A stretch of DNA of 64,000 bases from positions 148,797 through 212,796 of the forward strand of contig NZ_LN890328.1 in NCBI RefSeq assembly GCF_001458595.1. Reading direction: 5' to 3'. The DNA comes from Clostridium neonatale. Its GTDB lineage: Bacteria > Bacillota > Clostridia > Clostridiales > Clostridiaceae. The notes beneath the pieces are model-generated. The model saw only the letters and a list, made by a program, of their open reading frames with translations, was not told where the DNA came from and did no database searches. Positions 17,514-26,568 of the stretch are shown here, one piece after another (the first letter of the stretch is position 1; every line of letters starts with the position of its first letter). Made by a program: the position numbers and the translations under genes.

Positions 17514-18417
17514 AACAGTAAGACAGCTTAGTGGTGAAGGGATAAGCAATATATTTAAAAACAGACTAGTTTCTTTTGTGGCTTTTACAACAGTGTTAAT
17601 TTCATTAACAATATTTGGTGCGTTTTTTTCAATAATAGAAGTAAGTAAAATCAATATAGAAAATTTACAAGATAAGATTGAATTAATAGCTTTTATTGAA
17701 AATGATACAAAAGAAGAAAGAATAGAAACTATGAAAAATGAAATATCTAAATTACCTAATGTTGAAAAGGTAACTTTTGTTTCGCAAGAAGAGGGATTAA
17801 CTAAATATAAAGATAGCTTTGAAGAAGAAGGTGATTCTGAAATGGAGAGAATCATCAATGAAGTAAGTAAAAATGGTGAAAATCCAATACCAGCCAGCTT
17901 TGAAATTAAATTAATAGATACTACTCAAAATAAAGAAATAAAAGCAGAATTAGAACAATATTCTGAAATTTATAAGGTTAATGACGATGATGTTATAACT
18001 AGATTTTTATCTGGCTTAAATGAGACAGTAAAAACTGCAAGCTTAATATCTACAGTAGTGCTAGGGTTTGCATCGATTTTACTAATTGTAAATACCATAA
18101 AGATTTCTGTTTATACTAGAAGAAGAGAAATTGGAATAATGAAATATATTGGAGCAACAAATAATTTTATAAGGCTTCCATTTTTAATTGAAGGCGGTGC
18201 TATAGGTGCTATTGGAGGAACTGTGAGTATTATTATAGTAAGTACTGTATATAGTATTGTTTGTAAGAATATAATGAGTAATCCTATAATGGATAGTTTG
18301 ATTTATCCAAGTACATGGGAGTTGTTAAGCACATTAATTCCAATAGTTCTTGGTATAGGAATAATTATGGGTGTAATAGGAAGTTTCATATCAATTAGAA
18401 AATATTTAGAAGTATAA
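17503..18417 (+). CDS. ftsX: cell division permease-like protein FtsX
   Basis: The start is TTG 17503: AGGAGG (17489-17494) lies eight bases upstream. It overlaps the ftsE stop (17513) by 11 bases, so translation is coupled. The product has 304 residues with one membrane segment near 25-45, an extracellular loop of about 120 residues, and three C-terminal membrane segments (for example ISTVVLGFASILLIVNTIKI). The motif RRREIGIMKYIGATNNFIR is the typical FtsX cytoplasmic turn. It transmits FtsE ATP hydrolysis to the outer hydrolase, most likely the M23 protein encoded just upstream. Confidence 0.95.
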   Translation: MKLRTVRQLSGEGISNIFKNRLVSFVAFTTVLISLTIFGAFFSIIEVSKINIENLQDKIELIAFIENDTKEERIETMKNEISKLPNVEKVTFVSQEEGLTKYKDSFEEEGDSEMERIINEVSKNGENPIPASFEIKLIDTTQNKEIKAELEQYSEIYKVNDDDVITRFLSGLNETVKTASLISTVVLGFASILLIVNTIKISVYTRRREIGIMKYIGATNNFIRLPFLIEGGAIGAIGGTVSIIIVSTVYSIVCKNIMSNPIMDSLIYPSTWELLSTLIPIVLGIGIIMGVIGSFISIRKYLEV

Positions 18418-18423
18418 ATTAAG

Positions 18424-18464
18424 AAAGATGTTTGAAAAAATAATTATTTCAAACATCTTTTTTG
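18424..18464 (+). terminator. terminator after ftsX
   Basis: AAAGATGTTTGAAA (18424-18437) pairs perfectly with TTTCAAACATCTTT (18447-18460), continuing into a T-run, six bases after the stop. Confidence 0.8.
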
Positions 18465-18674
18465 TTTAAAGTAAAATATTTATCTATGTAAATATGGTCT
18501 TATTCATATTAGTATAATAAAAACAAGGATAGGTTAAAAAATAGTAGAATAAGCCTATTACGAATATGTTTTTTAAGTCTATTATTAAATTCTCTTATAA
18601 TATTATAATAAGCATACAACTATAGATAATGAGTTAAAATATATGAGACTTAACAAAAGAAAAGAGGTATACAA

Positions 18675-19175
18675 ATGAAAAAAATAATAGGAGAAATGTT
18701 AGTAGTAGTAATAGCATTTGGAATGTTTTCAGGGTGCTCATGGTCAACTAACATAAACAATGATCAGCCAAGACATGCTTCTATACCAAGTATTATAGAA
18801 AAGATAAAAAATGAATTAGAATTAAGAACTATGGAAGTAGTGGAAGGAGATCTTGTTTCAGAAAAATATCATTTAAATATGGATGATATTGAAGAACAGA
18901 GAATAGAAAGTGGTGTTATAAATACAGGACTTGAAACAATAGCTATTGTAAAAGCAAAAGATCAAAAAATAGATTCAGTTAAAGAAGCATTTGAAAAAGT
19001 TATAGAAGATAAAAGAGCAAGTGCATTTTATCCAGGAGAAAGTGAAGCTGTAGATGAGGCAGAAATACGAGTTGTTGGTAATTATGTTGGATTATTCATA
19101 ATTCCAGATTATGAAGAAGGTAGTGAAAATAATGCGCAAAAAGCAGTAGATATTTTCGAAAAGGCCTTGAGATAA
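18675..19175 (+). CDS. DUF4358 lipoprotein
   Basis: The product has 166 residues. A lipoprotein signal ends in FSGC with Cys21 as the lipidation site. The rest is a soluble domain of the DUF4358 type (GVINTGLETIAIVKAKD, then AFEKVIEDKRASAFYPGE). In Firmicutes this family sits next to MBOAT acyltransferases and DHHW proteins, as it does here: the MBOAT gene starts at the base after its stop. It presumably works outside the membrane in surface-polymer acylation; its exact role is unknown. GAGGT precedes the ATG. Confidence 0.85.
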   Translation: MKKIIGEMLVVVIAFGMFSGCSWSTNINNDQPRHASIPSIIEKIKNELELRTMEVVEGDLVSEKYHLNMDDIEEQRIESGVINTGLETIAIVKAKDQKIDSVKEAFEKVIEDKRASAFYPGESEAVDEAEIRVVGNYVGLFIIPDYEEGSENNAQKAVDIFEKALR

Positions 19176-20579
19176 GTGGTTTTTAGCAGTATTTTATTTT
19201 TATTTAGATTTCTGCCAATGGGACTTATTTGTTACTACTTAACTCCGAGAAAATATAAGAACTTAGTTTTAACCATTTTAAGTTTAATATTTTATTCTTG
19301 GGGAGAAGGAAAGTATTTCCTAATAATGATAACCTCAATATTAGTTGATTATAGTGCAGGAATTGCTATTTATAGATATAAAGAACATAAGAAAAAGGGC
19401 ATAAGTATATTATGCCTTTCTATTGTATTCAATTTAGGAATATTATTTATATTTAAATATGTAAACTTCTTCATTAATAATATAAACATTATTTTTAGCT
19501 TAGCATTAAGTAAAGTTAATATAACACTTCCACTTGGAATAAGCTTTTACACATTTCAAACAATGTCGTACAGCATAGATGTATATAAAGGAAGAATTAA
19601 GCCAGAAATAAATATAATAAACTTTGCTACATTTGTTACTTTATTTCCACAGCTTATTGCAGGTCCAATAGTGAAATATACAGATATACAAAATGAAATA
19701 AAAGCGAGAAATATTGAAAAAGATAAGGTCCAGGAAGGAATAGAAAAGTTTATATTAGGCCTTGGAAGGAAGGTTCTTATAGCAAACAATATAGGAATGC
19801 TTTGGAGTGAAGTGGAAAATACAGGCTTTAATAACATATCGACTCCTTTTGCATATGTTGGGATTCTTGCCTTTTCGCTTCAAATTTACTTTGATTTTAG
19901 TGGATATTCTCTTATGGCAAGAGGTCTTGGGCAGATCCTTGGATTTAATTTCCCAAGAAATTTTAATTATCCTTATGCATCTAGAAGTATATCAGAGTTT
20001 TGGAGAAGATGGCATATTACATTGGGATCATGGTTTAAGGAATATGTTTATATACCTTTAGGTGGAAACAGAAATGGCAAATTTAGAACAATAATAAATT
20101 TATTTGTAGTATGGGCATTAACAGGCTTGTGGCATGGTGCAAGTTTTAATTTTATAATATGGGGACTTTTATTTTTCAGTTTAATATGCATAGAAAAGCT
20201 TGGATTAATACGTGTTTTAAATAAGTATAAAGTATTCTCTCACATATATACAATATTTTTTCTACTGATAGGCTGGACAGTATTTGCAATTACAGACTTT
20301 GAAAGTATGAAGGTATTTTTTAGTAAGCTGTTTATATATAATAATGGAACAGAGTATATTTATTATCTTAGAAACTATGGAATTTCTTTATGCATAGGCA
20401 TATTTTTTTCAATGCCAATGTCTTCAAAGTTTTATTTAAAGATTGGAAATATGATTACAATGAAGTCTGAAATAGCTATGGAGATAATTAAGACAATAAT
20501 ATTAATGTCCATATTTATTATAAGTGTGGCATATTTGGTTGATGCTACATATAATCCATTTTTATATTTTAGATTCTAG
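19176..20579 (+). CDS. MBOAT-family O-acyltransferase
   Basis: The start is GTG 19176, directly abutting the TAA of the lipoprotein gene, so translation is probably coupled. The product has 467 residues and about 11 hydrophobic segments. The family features are clear: PLGISFYTFQTMSYSIDVYK, FPQLIAGPIVKY, SEFWRRWHITLGSW and ALTGLWHGASFNF, the last with the conserved catalytic histidine. Proteins of this AlgI/DltB group move acetyl groups across the membrane onto a cell-surface or secreted polysaccharide. The next gene encodes the likely outside partner (DHHW protein). The acceptor polymer is unknown. Confidence 0.92.
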   Translation: MVFSSILFLFRFLPMGLICYYLTPRKYKNLVLTILSLIFYSWGEGKYFLIMITSILVDYSAGIAIYRYKEHKKKGISILCLSIVFNLGILFIFKYVNFFINNINIIFSLALSKVNITLPLGISFYTFQTMSYSIDVYKGRIKPEINIINFATFVTLFPQLIAGPIVKYTDIQNEIKARNIEKDKVQEGIEKFILGLGRKVLIANNIGMLWSEVENTGFNNISTPFAYVGILAFSLQIYFDFSGYSLMARGLGQILGFNFPRNFNYPYASRSISEFWRRWHITLGSWFKEYVYIPLGGNRNGKFRTIINLFVVWALTGLWHGASFNFIIWGLLFFSLICIEKLGLIRVLNKYKVFSHIYTIFFLLIGWTVFAITDFESMKVFFSKLFIYNNGTEYIYYLRNYGISLCIGIFFSMPMSSKFYLKIGNMITMKSEIAMEIIKTIILMSIFIISVAYLVDATYNPFLYFRF

Positions 20580-20588
20580 GAGGATATT

Positions 20589-21692
20589 ATGAAGAAAAAT
20601 TTATTATTATATTGTTTTTTTATTGTACTTCTAGGATTTACAGGTTTAGATATATTTAAATCTGATAAGAATTTTTCAGAGCTTGAAAATAGATATTTAA
20701 AAAGCAGACCCCAATTTACTTTAAAAAGATATATTGAAGGAAGCTTTCCAGAAAAGTATGAAAATTATATGAGTGATCAGTTTATAGGAAGAGATATGTG
20801 GATTAATTTGAAATCTAGAAGTGAATATGCATTAGGGAAAATAGAAAACAATAATATCATTTATGGAAATGAGAATTTTTTATTTGAAAAATTAACATCT
20901 ATGGATAAAAAGAGAGTGGATTCTAATATAAATTCAATTAACATATTTGTAGAAAATAGTGATTTTAAAGTGAGTATAATGATAGTTCCAAACTCATATA
21001 CAATTTATAAGGAAAAATTGCCGCTCTTTGCTCCAGTTTTAAATGGTAAAGAAGAAATATCTAATATTTATAGTAGATTAAAAGGTACATATAATATTAA
21101 TCTATTTGAAAGCATGAATAATAAAAAAGATAATGAACTTTTGTACTATAAAAATGATCATCATTGGACAACAGAAGGTGCTTATTTAGGTTACTTAGAA
21201 TATGCAAAAAGCATGGGGAAGGAACCCATTAAATTAAATCAATATGAAAAAAATATGTGCGAAGATTTTCTTGGTACATATTACTCTAAAGCAAAACCTT
21301 TTAAGTACGAATTCGACACGTTAACTTATTATAATTTCCCGGGAATTAAAATGAATATTAATGAAAAAACTTATAATAGCTTATATGATCATACTAAATT
21401 AAATATAAGAGATAAGTATTCTTTATTTTTGTATGGAAATAATCCTTTAACTATTATTAAAAATGATAATAGTATTAATAAAGATAAATTACTTATAGTT
21501 AAAGATTCATATGCAAATTGTATGATTCCATTTTTAACTCAAAGCTTTGAAGAAATACATGTCGTTGATTTAAGATCATTTTCTAAAAGTGTAAATGAAT
21601 ATGCAAAAGAAAATAAGTTATATAATGTCTTGATAATTTATAATTTCAATAATTTTATTAAAGATGCTGATATTACTAGAATAAAAAAATAA
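20589..21692 (+). CDS. DHHW-family protein (AlgJ/AlgX-like acyl transfer partner)
   Basis: The product has 367 residues, with an N-terminal membrane anchor or signal (residues 4-20) and an extracytoplasmic domain. The defining motif is D190-H-H-W193 in YYKNDHHWTTEGAY, and the probable catalytic serine lies in LIVKDSYANCMIPFL. This is an SGNH-like fold that takes acetyl groups from the MBOAT partner and places them on the polymer. AGGAGG sits eight bases before the ATG, nine bases after the MBOAT stop. The three genes 18675-21692 form one unit. Confidence 0.9.
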   Translation: MKKNLLLYCFFIVLLGFTGLDIFKSDKNFSELENRYLKSRPQFTLKRYIEGSFPEKYENYMSDQFIGRDMWINLKSRSEYALGKIENNNIIYGNENFLFEKLTSMDKKRVDSNINSINIFVENSDFKVSIMIVPNSYTIYKEKLPLFAPVLNGKEEISNIYSRLKGTYNINLFESMNNKKDNELLYYKNDHHWTTEGAYLGYLEYAKSMGKEPIKLNQYEKNMCEDFLGTYYSKAKPFKYEFDTLTYYNFPGIKMNINEKTYNSLYDHTKLNIRDKYSLFLYGNNPLTIIKNDNSINKDKLLIVKDSYANCMIPFLTQSFEEIHVVDLRSFSKSVNEYAKENKLYNVLIIYNFNNFIKDADITRIKK

Positions 21693-21795
21693 TTTTAAAA
21701 AATCAGAAAATTTAATAACTATCTATTGATAATTATTATTAATTAATGTATAATACATTTATAGATAAAGTTATTAATTTTTGGAGGTAAAGGAA

Positions 21796-22176
21796 ATGAA
21801 CGAAAAGTTTTATATATTAAATGATAATAAAAATAATGCAATAGTAGTTAGTGGAAGTGAGGAAATAGCACTTGAAGGCGCTAAATTACAAGAACTTGTT
21901 TCAAGATCAGTAGAAGCCGCTACAGAAAAACATATCCCAGTTATAAGTGTTAATAATAATAAAGTAAGTGTTGTTGTTGGAGAAGTTGAACATCCAATGG
22001 TTGAAGAACATTTTATTGAATGGATTTTATTAAAAACAAAAGAAGGAATTCAATTAAAGAAATTAGAAGTTGGGCAAAGACCAGCAGCAGAGTTTGCTCT
22101 TTCTGAAGGAGATGAAGTTGTTGAAGCATATGCTTACTGTAACTTACATGGATTATGGGACAAAGCTGTAAAATAA
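21796..22176 (+). CDS. superoxide reductase, desulfoferrodoxin family
   Basis: The start is ATG 21796, eight bases after GGAGG; the in-frame TTG 21781 precedes the ribosome site. The product has 126 residues. The mononuclear iron site is complete: H46 in EKHIPVI (with E44 and K45), H66 in HPM, H72 in EEHFIEW, C115 and H118 in YCNLHGLW. It reduces superoxide to peroxide without making oxygen, typical of anaerobes. The N-terminal desulforedoxin-type site is degenerate: where C-x-x-C-G is expected the sequence reads LNDNKNN, so only the catalytic iron remains. Confidence 0.92.
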   Translation: MNEKFYILNDNKNNAIVVSGSEEIALEGAKLQELVSRSVEAATEKHIPVISVNNNKVSVVVGEVEHPMVEEHFIEWILLKTKEGIQLKKLEVGQRPAAEFALSEGDEVVEAYAYCNLHGLWDKAVK

Positions 22177-22190
22177 ATTTTAAAATATTA

Positions 22191-22225
22191 AAATCACTAG
22201 GTAGTTTGTATCTAGTGATTTTTTG
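22191..22225 (+). terminator. terminator after superoxide reductase gene
   Basis: AAATCACTAG (22191-22200) pairs perfectly with CTAGTGATTT, followed by TTTTG. From there to 22560 I see nothing but AT-rich spacer. Confidence 0.75.
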
Positions 22226-22564
22226 TTTCTAATTGTTAATGATTATGTATTTTTCTAATATATGTGATATTTTAATGATTGTTTTTTCTGCAACTTATAA
22301 ATGGAAAATTATTTTTAAATTCTTTGATGGTGGTAGTATCTATTTTAGGCTTTAAAGAGTTATAATTATGCGTATTATATATAATTTATTTGGGGCTATA
22401 TGCGTTGGGTATTTTGATACATTATTTTATAAGGCTAGTAATAAGTTTGCTTCGTGAATGAAATAGATGAAATGACATAATTGGTTTATTATAGTTGAAT
22501 TTAATTTCTATGTATGTTAGAATTCAATTATTATTATTAATATATATAAATTATATATTTTAGT

Positions 22565-22650
22565 TTTCTAGGGTTCCGCAGTTTTATCTGGCAGGTCCGA
22601 GGGAAAACCCACAGTAAAAAGTGGACACGGAAGGATAAAAGCCTAGGAGA
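22565..22650 (+). promoter_or_regulatory. guanidine-I riboswitch (ykkC class)
   Basis: The conserved core segments of the ykkC/yxkD class are present in order: TTCTAGGGTTCCG (22566-22578), GGTCCGAGGGAAAACCC (22594-22610) and GACACGGAAGGATAAAAGCC (22624-22643). The 3' part GCCTAGGAGA is shared with the following terminator, as in other members of the class: guanidine binding would keep it from the terminator and allow readthrough. The gene downstream is an SMR exporter of the guanidinium-export type, which fits exactly. Confidence 0.9.
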
Positions 22651-22679
22651 AATTTAACAATATTTCTCTAGGCTTTTTT
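22641..22679 (+). terminator. expression-platform terminator of the guanidine riboswitch
   Basis: GCCTAGGAGAAAT (22641-22653) pairs with ATTTCTCTAGGC (22662-22673), followed by six T. The left arm overlaps the aptamer's conserved 3' end, so ligand binding and termination exclude each other. Confidence 0.85.
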
Positions 22680-22823
22680 ATTTTGCACAATTTTAATAAG
22701 TAGGATAGCTATTAAATATTTTAATAATAAAGCTTCATTATTAGTATTATGATTAATTAAATTAGATACTTTAATCAGTTCTATATAATTCTTAAGAAAT
22801 AATAATTTATAGGAGGTAAAATT

Positions 22824-23141
22824 ATGAAATGGATTTATTTAATTATTGCAGGTCTTTTTGAGGTATGGTGGGCAGTAGAATTGAAATTTTCTGAAGGCTT
22901 TACAAGAATATTGCCTAGTATTTTAACTATTGTAGGTATGATTTTAAGTTTCTATTTTTTATCAGTATCTTTAAAAAGCTTGCCATTAGGCACTGCATAT
23001 GCAATTTGGACAGGTATAGGAACTATTGGAACAGTAATATTGGGTATTGTTCTATTTAAAGAACCATTGGATATTATAAGGATAATTTGTATCATATTAA
23101 TAGTTAGTGGAATTATTGGTTTAAAATTAACATCAAATTAA
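22824..23141 (+). CDS. gdx: SMR-family guanidinium exporter
   Basis: The product has 105 residues and four membrane helices, the standard size of a small multidrug resistance protein. The central glutamate E13 is in GLFEVWWAVELKFSEGF, the SugE/Gdx version of the motif rather than the EmrE one. It would export guanidinium in exchange for protons as an antiparallel dimer. Only one gene is present, so it should form a homodimer. A guanidine-I riboswitch lies about 170 bases upstream, which independently supports the substrate. AGGAGG precedes the ATG. Confidence 0.92.
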   Translation: MKWIYLIIAGLFEVWWAVELKFSEGFTRILPSILTIVGMILSFYFLSVSLKSLPLGTAYAIWTGIGTIGTVILGIVLFKEPLDIIRIICIILIVSGIIGLKLTSN

Positions 23142-23170
23142 CTATAATAATTTGTGTGAAAAAAATTTTA

Positions 23171-23232
23171 CAAAAATAAATTGAACATGTATTCTAATCA
23201 TATTTTGAGAGTACATGTTCAATTTATTTTTG
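23171..23232. terminator. perfect 21-bp inverted repeat, terminator
   Basis: Arms 23171-23191 and 23212-23232 are exact reverse complements over 21 bases, with T-rich ends in both directions (ATTTTTG on the right). It follows gdx by 30 bases and may act on both strands. Confidence 0.75.
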
Positions 23233-23345
23233 TAGGGAATTTTTTAAACATCCGAAACTTTCAATATAATTTGCATTAATATTATCAATGAAACTTAATA
23301 AACATGATATAATTAAGAAAAGCATTTAATGATTGGAGAGAATGA

Positions 23346-23819
23346 ATGAAATTATTTATAAAGCAAAGAGTATTTACTTTTGCAGATACTTTTGTTGTAA
23401 AAGATGATTATGGAAATGATAGATATTTTGTTCAGGGAGAATTTTTTTCATGGGGACATAAGCTTCATATTTATGATTTAGACAACAATGAAGTAGCTTT
23501 TATAAAAGAAAAGGTGTTAACTTTTGTACCAAGGTTTGAAATAAGTATAAATGGAGCCTTTACAGGTGAACTTGTAAAAAAGGTTACATTTTTTAAACCT
23601 AGATATTATATTGAAGGAACTTCTTTAGAACTTGAAGGAAAAATAATGGAACATGATTATGTTCTAAAAAATAGAGGAATGCCAATAATGAGAATATATA
23701 AAGAATGGATGACCTGGGGAGATAGTTACGTTCTTGATATAGACAGAGAAGAAGATGAACTTTTAAGTTTAGCTATTGTATTAGCTGTAGATTGTGAAAT
23801 ATGTTCTAGAAATAATTAG
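23346..23819 (+). CDS. LURP-one-related (YxjI-type) protein
   Basis: The product has 157 residues and no signal peptide. It fits the LURP-one-related/DUF567 fold, a Tubby-like barrel: MKLFIKQRVFTFADTFVVKD at the start, FVQGEFFSWGHKLHIYD, and VLDIDREEDELLSLAIVLAV at the end are the usual family blocks. The function in bacteria is unknown; membrane or lipid association has been proposed for the fold. It is monocistronic between two terminators. Confidence 0.85.
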   Translation: MKLFIKQRVFTFADTFVVKDDYGNDRYFVQGEFFSWGHKLHIYDLDNNEVAFIKEKVLTFVPRFEISINGAFTGELVKKVTFFKPRYYIEGTSLELEGKIMEHDYVLKNRGMPIMRIYKEWMTWGDSYVLDIDREEDELLSLAIVLAVDCEICSRNN

Positions 23820-23832
23820 ACACTAAAAAAAG

Positions 23833-23865
23833 CACTAAACATTAAATTTTGTTTAGTGTCTTTTT
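23833..23865. terminator. terminator between convergent genes
   Basis: CACTAAACA (23833-23841) pairs with TGTTTAGTG (23850-23858), followed by TCTTTTT. An outer GACACTAAA at 23819 can also pair with the right arm. It separates the rightward LURP-like gene from the leftward sigma factor gene. Confidence 0.7.
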
Positions 23866-23910
23866 AGTTTAATCAGCCTTTTCAAAAAAATCATCTCCAT
23901 TAAGATATAG

Positions 23911-24486
23911 CTATACATTTACTTTCAAAAAGTGTGAGTGAAGCTTTCTTAAAATATTATCCCGCCTGTAAATGACAGTTGTATAAGGTATATTTTTAAG
24001 TCTGGAATAATCTTTAGCAGAATTGCCATTATAGAAAATAAAAGATATAAGCTCTTTTTCATCTTCACTTAGATTATTAATGAGTTTGGATAAAAAATCA
24101 TAATCAGATTGATTACAAATAGATTCTTCAGCGGTGATATCATCACATATTAATGAATCTTCATCATTATCTAATAAAGAAAATACTTTTTTGCCTTCAA
24201 ATATACTTCTGTAATTGTCACTTCTAATAAGATAATGCAAGTGCTGTTTTATTCCATTAATAGCATAAGCAACAAATCTATGATTTTTAAAGTTGTATAA
24301 TTTAAGACAGGCAAACAGTGTCTTATAACATTCACTTTTTATATCAGAAACATCATATCCGTATATAAAAGTATTTCTGGAAAGACTTGAGATATAAGAC
24401 TCAAATTCTTTTATAATAAGTTCTTTTGATTTTTCATCTCCTTGCTTGGCATTTACAGCTAAGGATTCGACATAATTATAATCCAT
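23911..24486 (-). CDS. sigma-70 family RNA polymerase sigma factor
   Basis: The product has 191 residues. GGAGGG lies seven bases before the ATG at 24486. The N-terminal half resembles sigma region 2 (YDVSDIKSECYKTLFACLKL followed by FVAYAINGIKQHLHYLIR), and the last 60 residues resemble region 4 with a helix-turn-helix (NSAKDYSRLKNIPYTTVIYR). Region 3 is absent, as in alternative or extracytoplasmic-function factors; the length also fits the clostridial toxin/bacteriocin sigma group (TcdR/UviA-like), but I cannot assign it there from sequence alone. No anti-sigma gene is adjacent. Confidence 0.75.
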   Translation of the reverse strand: MDYNYVESLAVNAKQGDEKSKELIIKEFESYISSLSRNTFIYGYDVSDIKSECYKTLFACLKLYNFKNHRFVAYAINGIKQHLHYLIRSDNYRSIFEGKKVFSLLDNDEDSLICDDITAEESICNQSDYDFLSKLINNLSEDEKELISFIFYNGNSAKDYSRLKNIPYTTVIYRRDNILRKLHSHFLKVNV

Positions 24487-24789
24487 AAATTTTCCCTCCT
24501 TTTTCTGAAATATAAAGTAAAGTATATATGAAAAATTTGATTCAAAACTGCATAAATGTAGTAGAGTTAAAGGTCACAAAACACTGTAGAAATATTTATA
24601 ACAATGTGGTTATGATATAATGTAGATAGTTGGTAATATTTAAAAGATATTTCTATAAATTGGGCGACGCTTAATAATAGAAACACATTAATGATTGCTT
24701 AATATGTTATTGTACAAATTTGTGTTAATATCATTCAAGAAAAACAGAAATTTCATGATATACTACTTATAGTAAGGAGGGGGATTATT

Positions 24790-25611
24790 ATAGGACAGGA
24801 AGCACGAAAAGCTGTATTTGATGAGGATTTAAATATAGAAGCATATCAATTTGAAGGGATTATGCAGAAATTCCCCAATCATTTTCATGAACACTATGTA
24901 ATTGGCTTCATTGAAAGAGGTAATCGTCATCTTTTGTGCAAAAACAAAAGTTATGATTTGCAATCAGGAGATTTAATGCTTATGAATCCAAAAGAAAATC
25001 ATACCTGCGAATCAATAGATGGACAACCGTTAGATTATAGGTGTTTAAATATTAAACCTGAAATCATGGAAATGATGGTATATGAAATAACAGGGGGACG
25101 TTATATGCCACAATTTACTCGGAATGTTATCTATAGTTCAAATGAAGTAACTTTGATTAGAGAACTTCATCATATGATTATGGAAAAATATAAGGAATTT
25201 GAAAAGGAAGAAGCATTTTATTTTCTTATTGAATACTTCTTGAAAAAATATACTGAGAAAGTAGAAACAAATAGTGCACAAATAAGTACACAGATCAGGG
25301 AATCATGTGATTATATGGATAGAAATTATAGAAATCAAGTAAGTTTAGAAGATTTATGTAATGTTTCTGGACTAAAAAAATATACACTGCTTAGAAGCTT
25401 TACAAAACAATGCGGAGTAACTCCTTATCAGTATTTAGAAGCTGTTCGTATTAATCATGCAAAAAAGCTTTTGGAATGTGGAGTTGAACCAATTGAAGTT
25501 GCTATGCAAACAGGATTTTCAGATCAAAGTCACTTTACTAGATTTTTTAAGAGTTTTATTGGAATAACACCTAAGCAGTATCAAATTATATTTAAAGAAG
25601 AGGAAAGTTAA
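24790..25611 (+). CDS. AraC-family regulator with non-ATG start
   Basis: The frame is open upstream of the first ATG (24862), and the extra codons give GQEARKAVFDEDLNIEAYQF, which continues smoothly into the cupin-like sensor domain. AAGGAGG (24774-24780) is correctly placed only for this longer form, nine bases before ATA 24790 (or six before ATT 24787). So the natural start seems to be ATA or ATT; ATG 24862 has only a poorly spaced GAAGGG. The product has about 273 residues: AraC-binding cupin (HFHEHYVIGFIERG), then two helix-turn-helix motifs (VSLEDLCNVSGLKKYTLLR and PIEVAMQTGFSDQSHFTRFF). It probably controls the DMT permease one base downstream. Confidence 0.8.
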   Translation: MGQEARKAVFDEDLNIEAYQFEGIMQKFPNHFHEHYVIGFIERGNRHLLCKNKSYDLQSGDLMLMNPKENHTCESIDGQPLDYRCLNIKPEIMEMMVYEITGGRYMPQFTRNVIYSSNEVTLIRELHHMIMEKYKEFEKEEAFYFLIEYFLKKYTEKVETNSAQISTQIRESCDYMDRNYRNQVSLEDLCNVSGLKKYTLLRSFTKQCGVTPYQYLEAVRINHAKKLLECGVEPIEVAMQTGFSDQSHFTRFFKSFIGITPKQYQIIFKEEES

Positions 25612-25612
25612 T

Positions 25613-26539
25613 ATGAAACAAAATAATAATATAAGAGAACATTTTGCAGCTTTATTTACTGTATTTATATGGGGGACGACATATATATCAACAAAAATTT
25701 TGTTGGTAGATTTTCAGGCAATAGAGATTTTATTTTTTAGATTTGTAATTGGATTTCTTACATTAATGGTAATTTATCCTAAGAGATTAAAGGGGACAAG
25801 TATAAAACAAGAGCTTATGTTTGTTTTGGCTGGATTATCTGGAGTAACACTTTATTTTTTATTGGAGAATATTGCATTAACTTATTCTATGGCTTCAAAT
25901 GTTGGGGTAATCACTGCGGTAGCTCCATTTTTTACAGGAATTATGTCTTATATTTTCTTAAAAGAAGAAAGACCTAAAGGAAACTTTTTTATAGGGTTTA
26001 TTACATCAATGATGGGAATATTTATGATTAGTTTTAATGGAACTACAGAGTTTCATTTAAATCCACTTGGGGATTTTCTTGCACTACTCGCAGTAATTAT
26101 GTGGGCAGTATATTCTGTATTTACAAAGAAAATAAGTGCTTACGGATATAGCACAATCCAAACCACAAGAAGAACTTTCTTATATGGTTTAATATTTATG
26201 ATACCTGCTTTATTCTTCTTTGATTTCCAAATAGGGTTAGAGAGATTTACAAATACAACTTATTTATTTAATATTTTATTTTTAGGATTTGGAGCATCAG
26301 CACTTTGCTTTGTTACATGGAATCTAGCTGTAAAAGCTTTAGGTGCTGTAAAGACAAGCGTATATATTTATGCAGTTCCAGTTATTACAGTTGTAACATC
26401 TGTAATTGTATTACATGAGAAGATAACTAAAGTTGCAGCTATAGGAACTTTACTTACTTTGGCAGGATTATTTTTCTCTCAAAGTAAAATTGAATTTAAA
26501 AAGAAATCTCAAACTTTAGCAATGGAGAATGATCAATAA
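25613..26539 (+). CDS. EamA/DMT-family permease
   Basis: The product has 308 residues and ten hydrophobic segments arranged as two EamA repeats (first around WGTTYISTKILL, second around GDFLALLAVIMWAVYSVFTK). Such proteins export amino acids or other metabolites; the substrate cannot be read from sequence. It begins one base after the AraC gene with AGGAAAG upstream, so the two are co-transcribed. The pairing suggests a regulator responding to the exported compound. Confidence 0.88.
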   Translation: MKQNNNIREHFAALFTVFIWGTTYISTKILLVDFQAIEILFFRFVIGFLTLMVIYPKRLKGTSIKQELMFVLAGLSGVTLYFLLENIALTYSMASNVGVITAVAPFFTGIMSYIFLKEERPKGNFFIGFITSMMGIFMISFNGTTEFHLNPLGDFLALLAVIMWAVYSVFTKKISAYGYSTIQTTRRTFLYGLIFMIPALFFFDFQIGLERFTNTTYLFNILFLGFGASALCFVTWNLAVKALGAVKTSVYIYAVPVITVVTSVIVLHEKITKVAAIGTLLTLAGLFFSQSKIEFKKKSQTLAMENDQ

Positions 26540-26568
26540 ATTTTTCTTATATGACGAATGTAAAGAAA

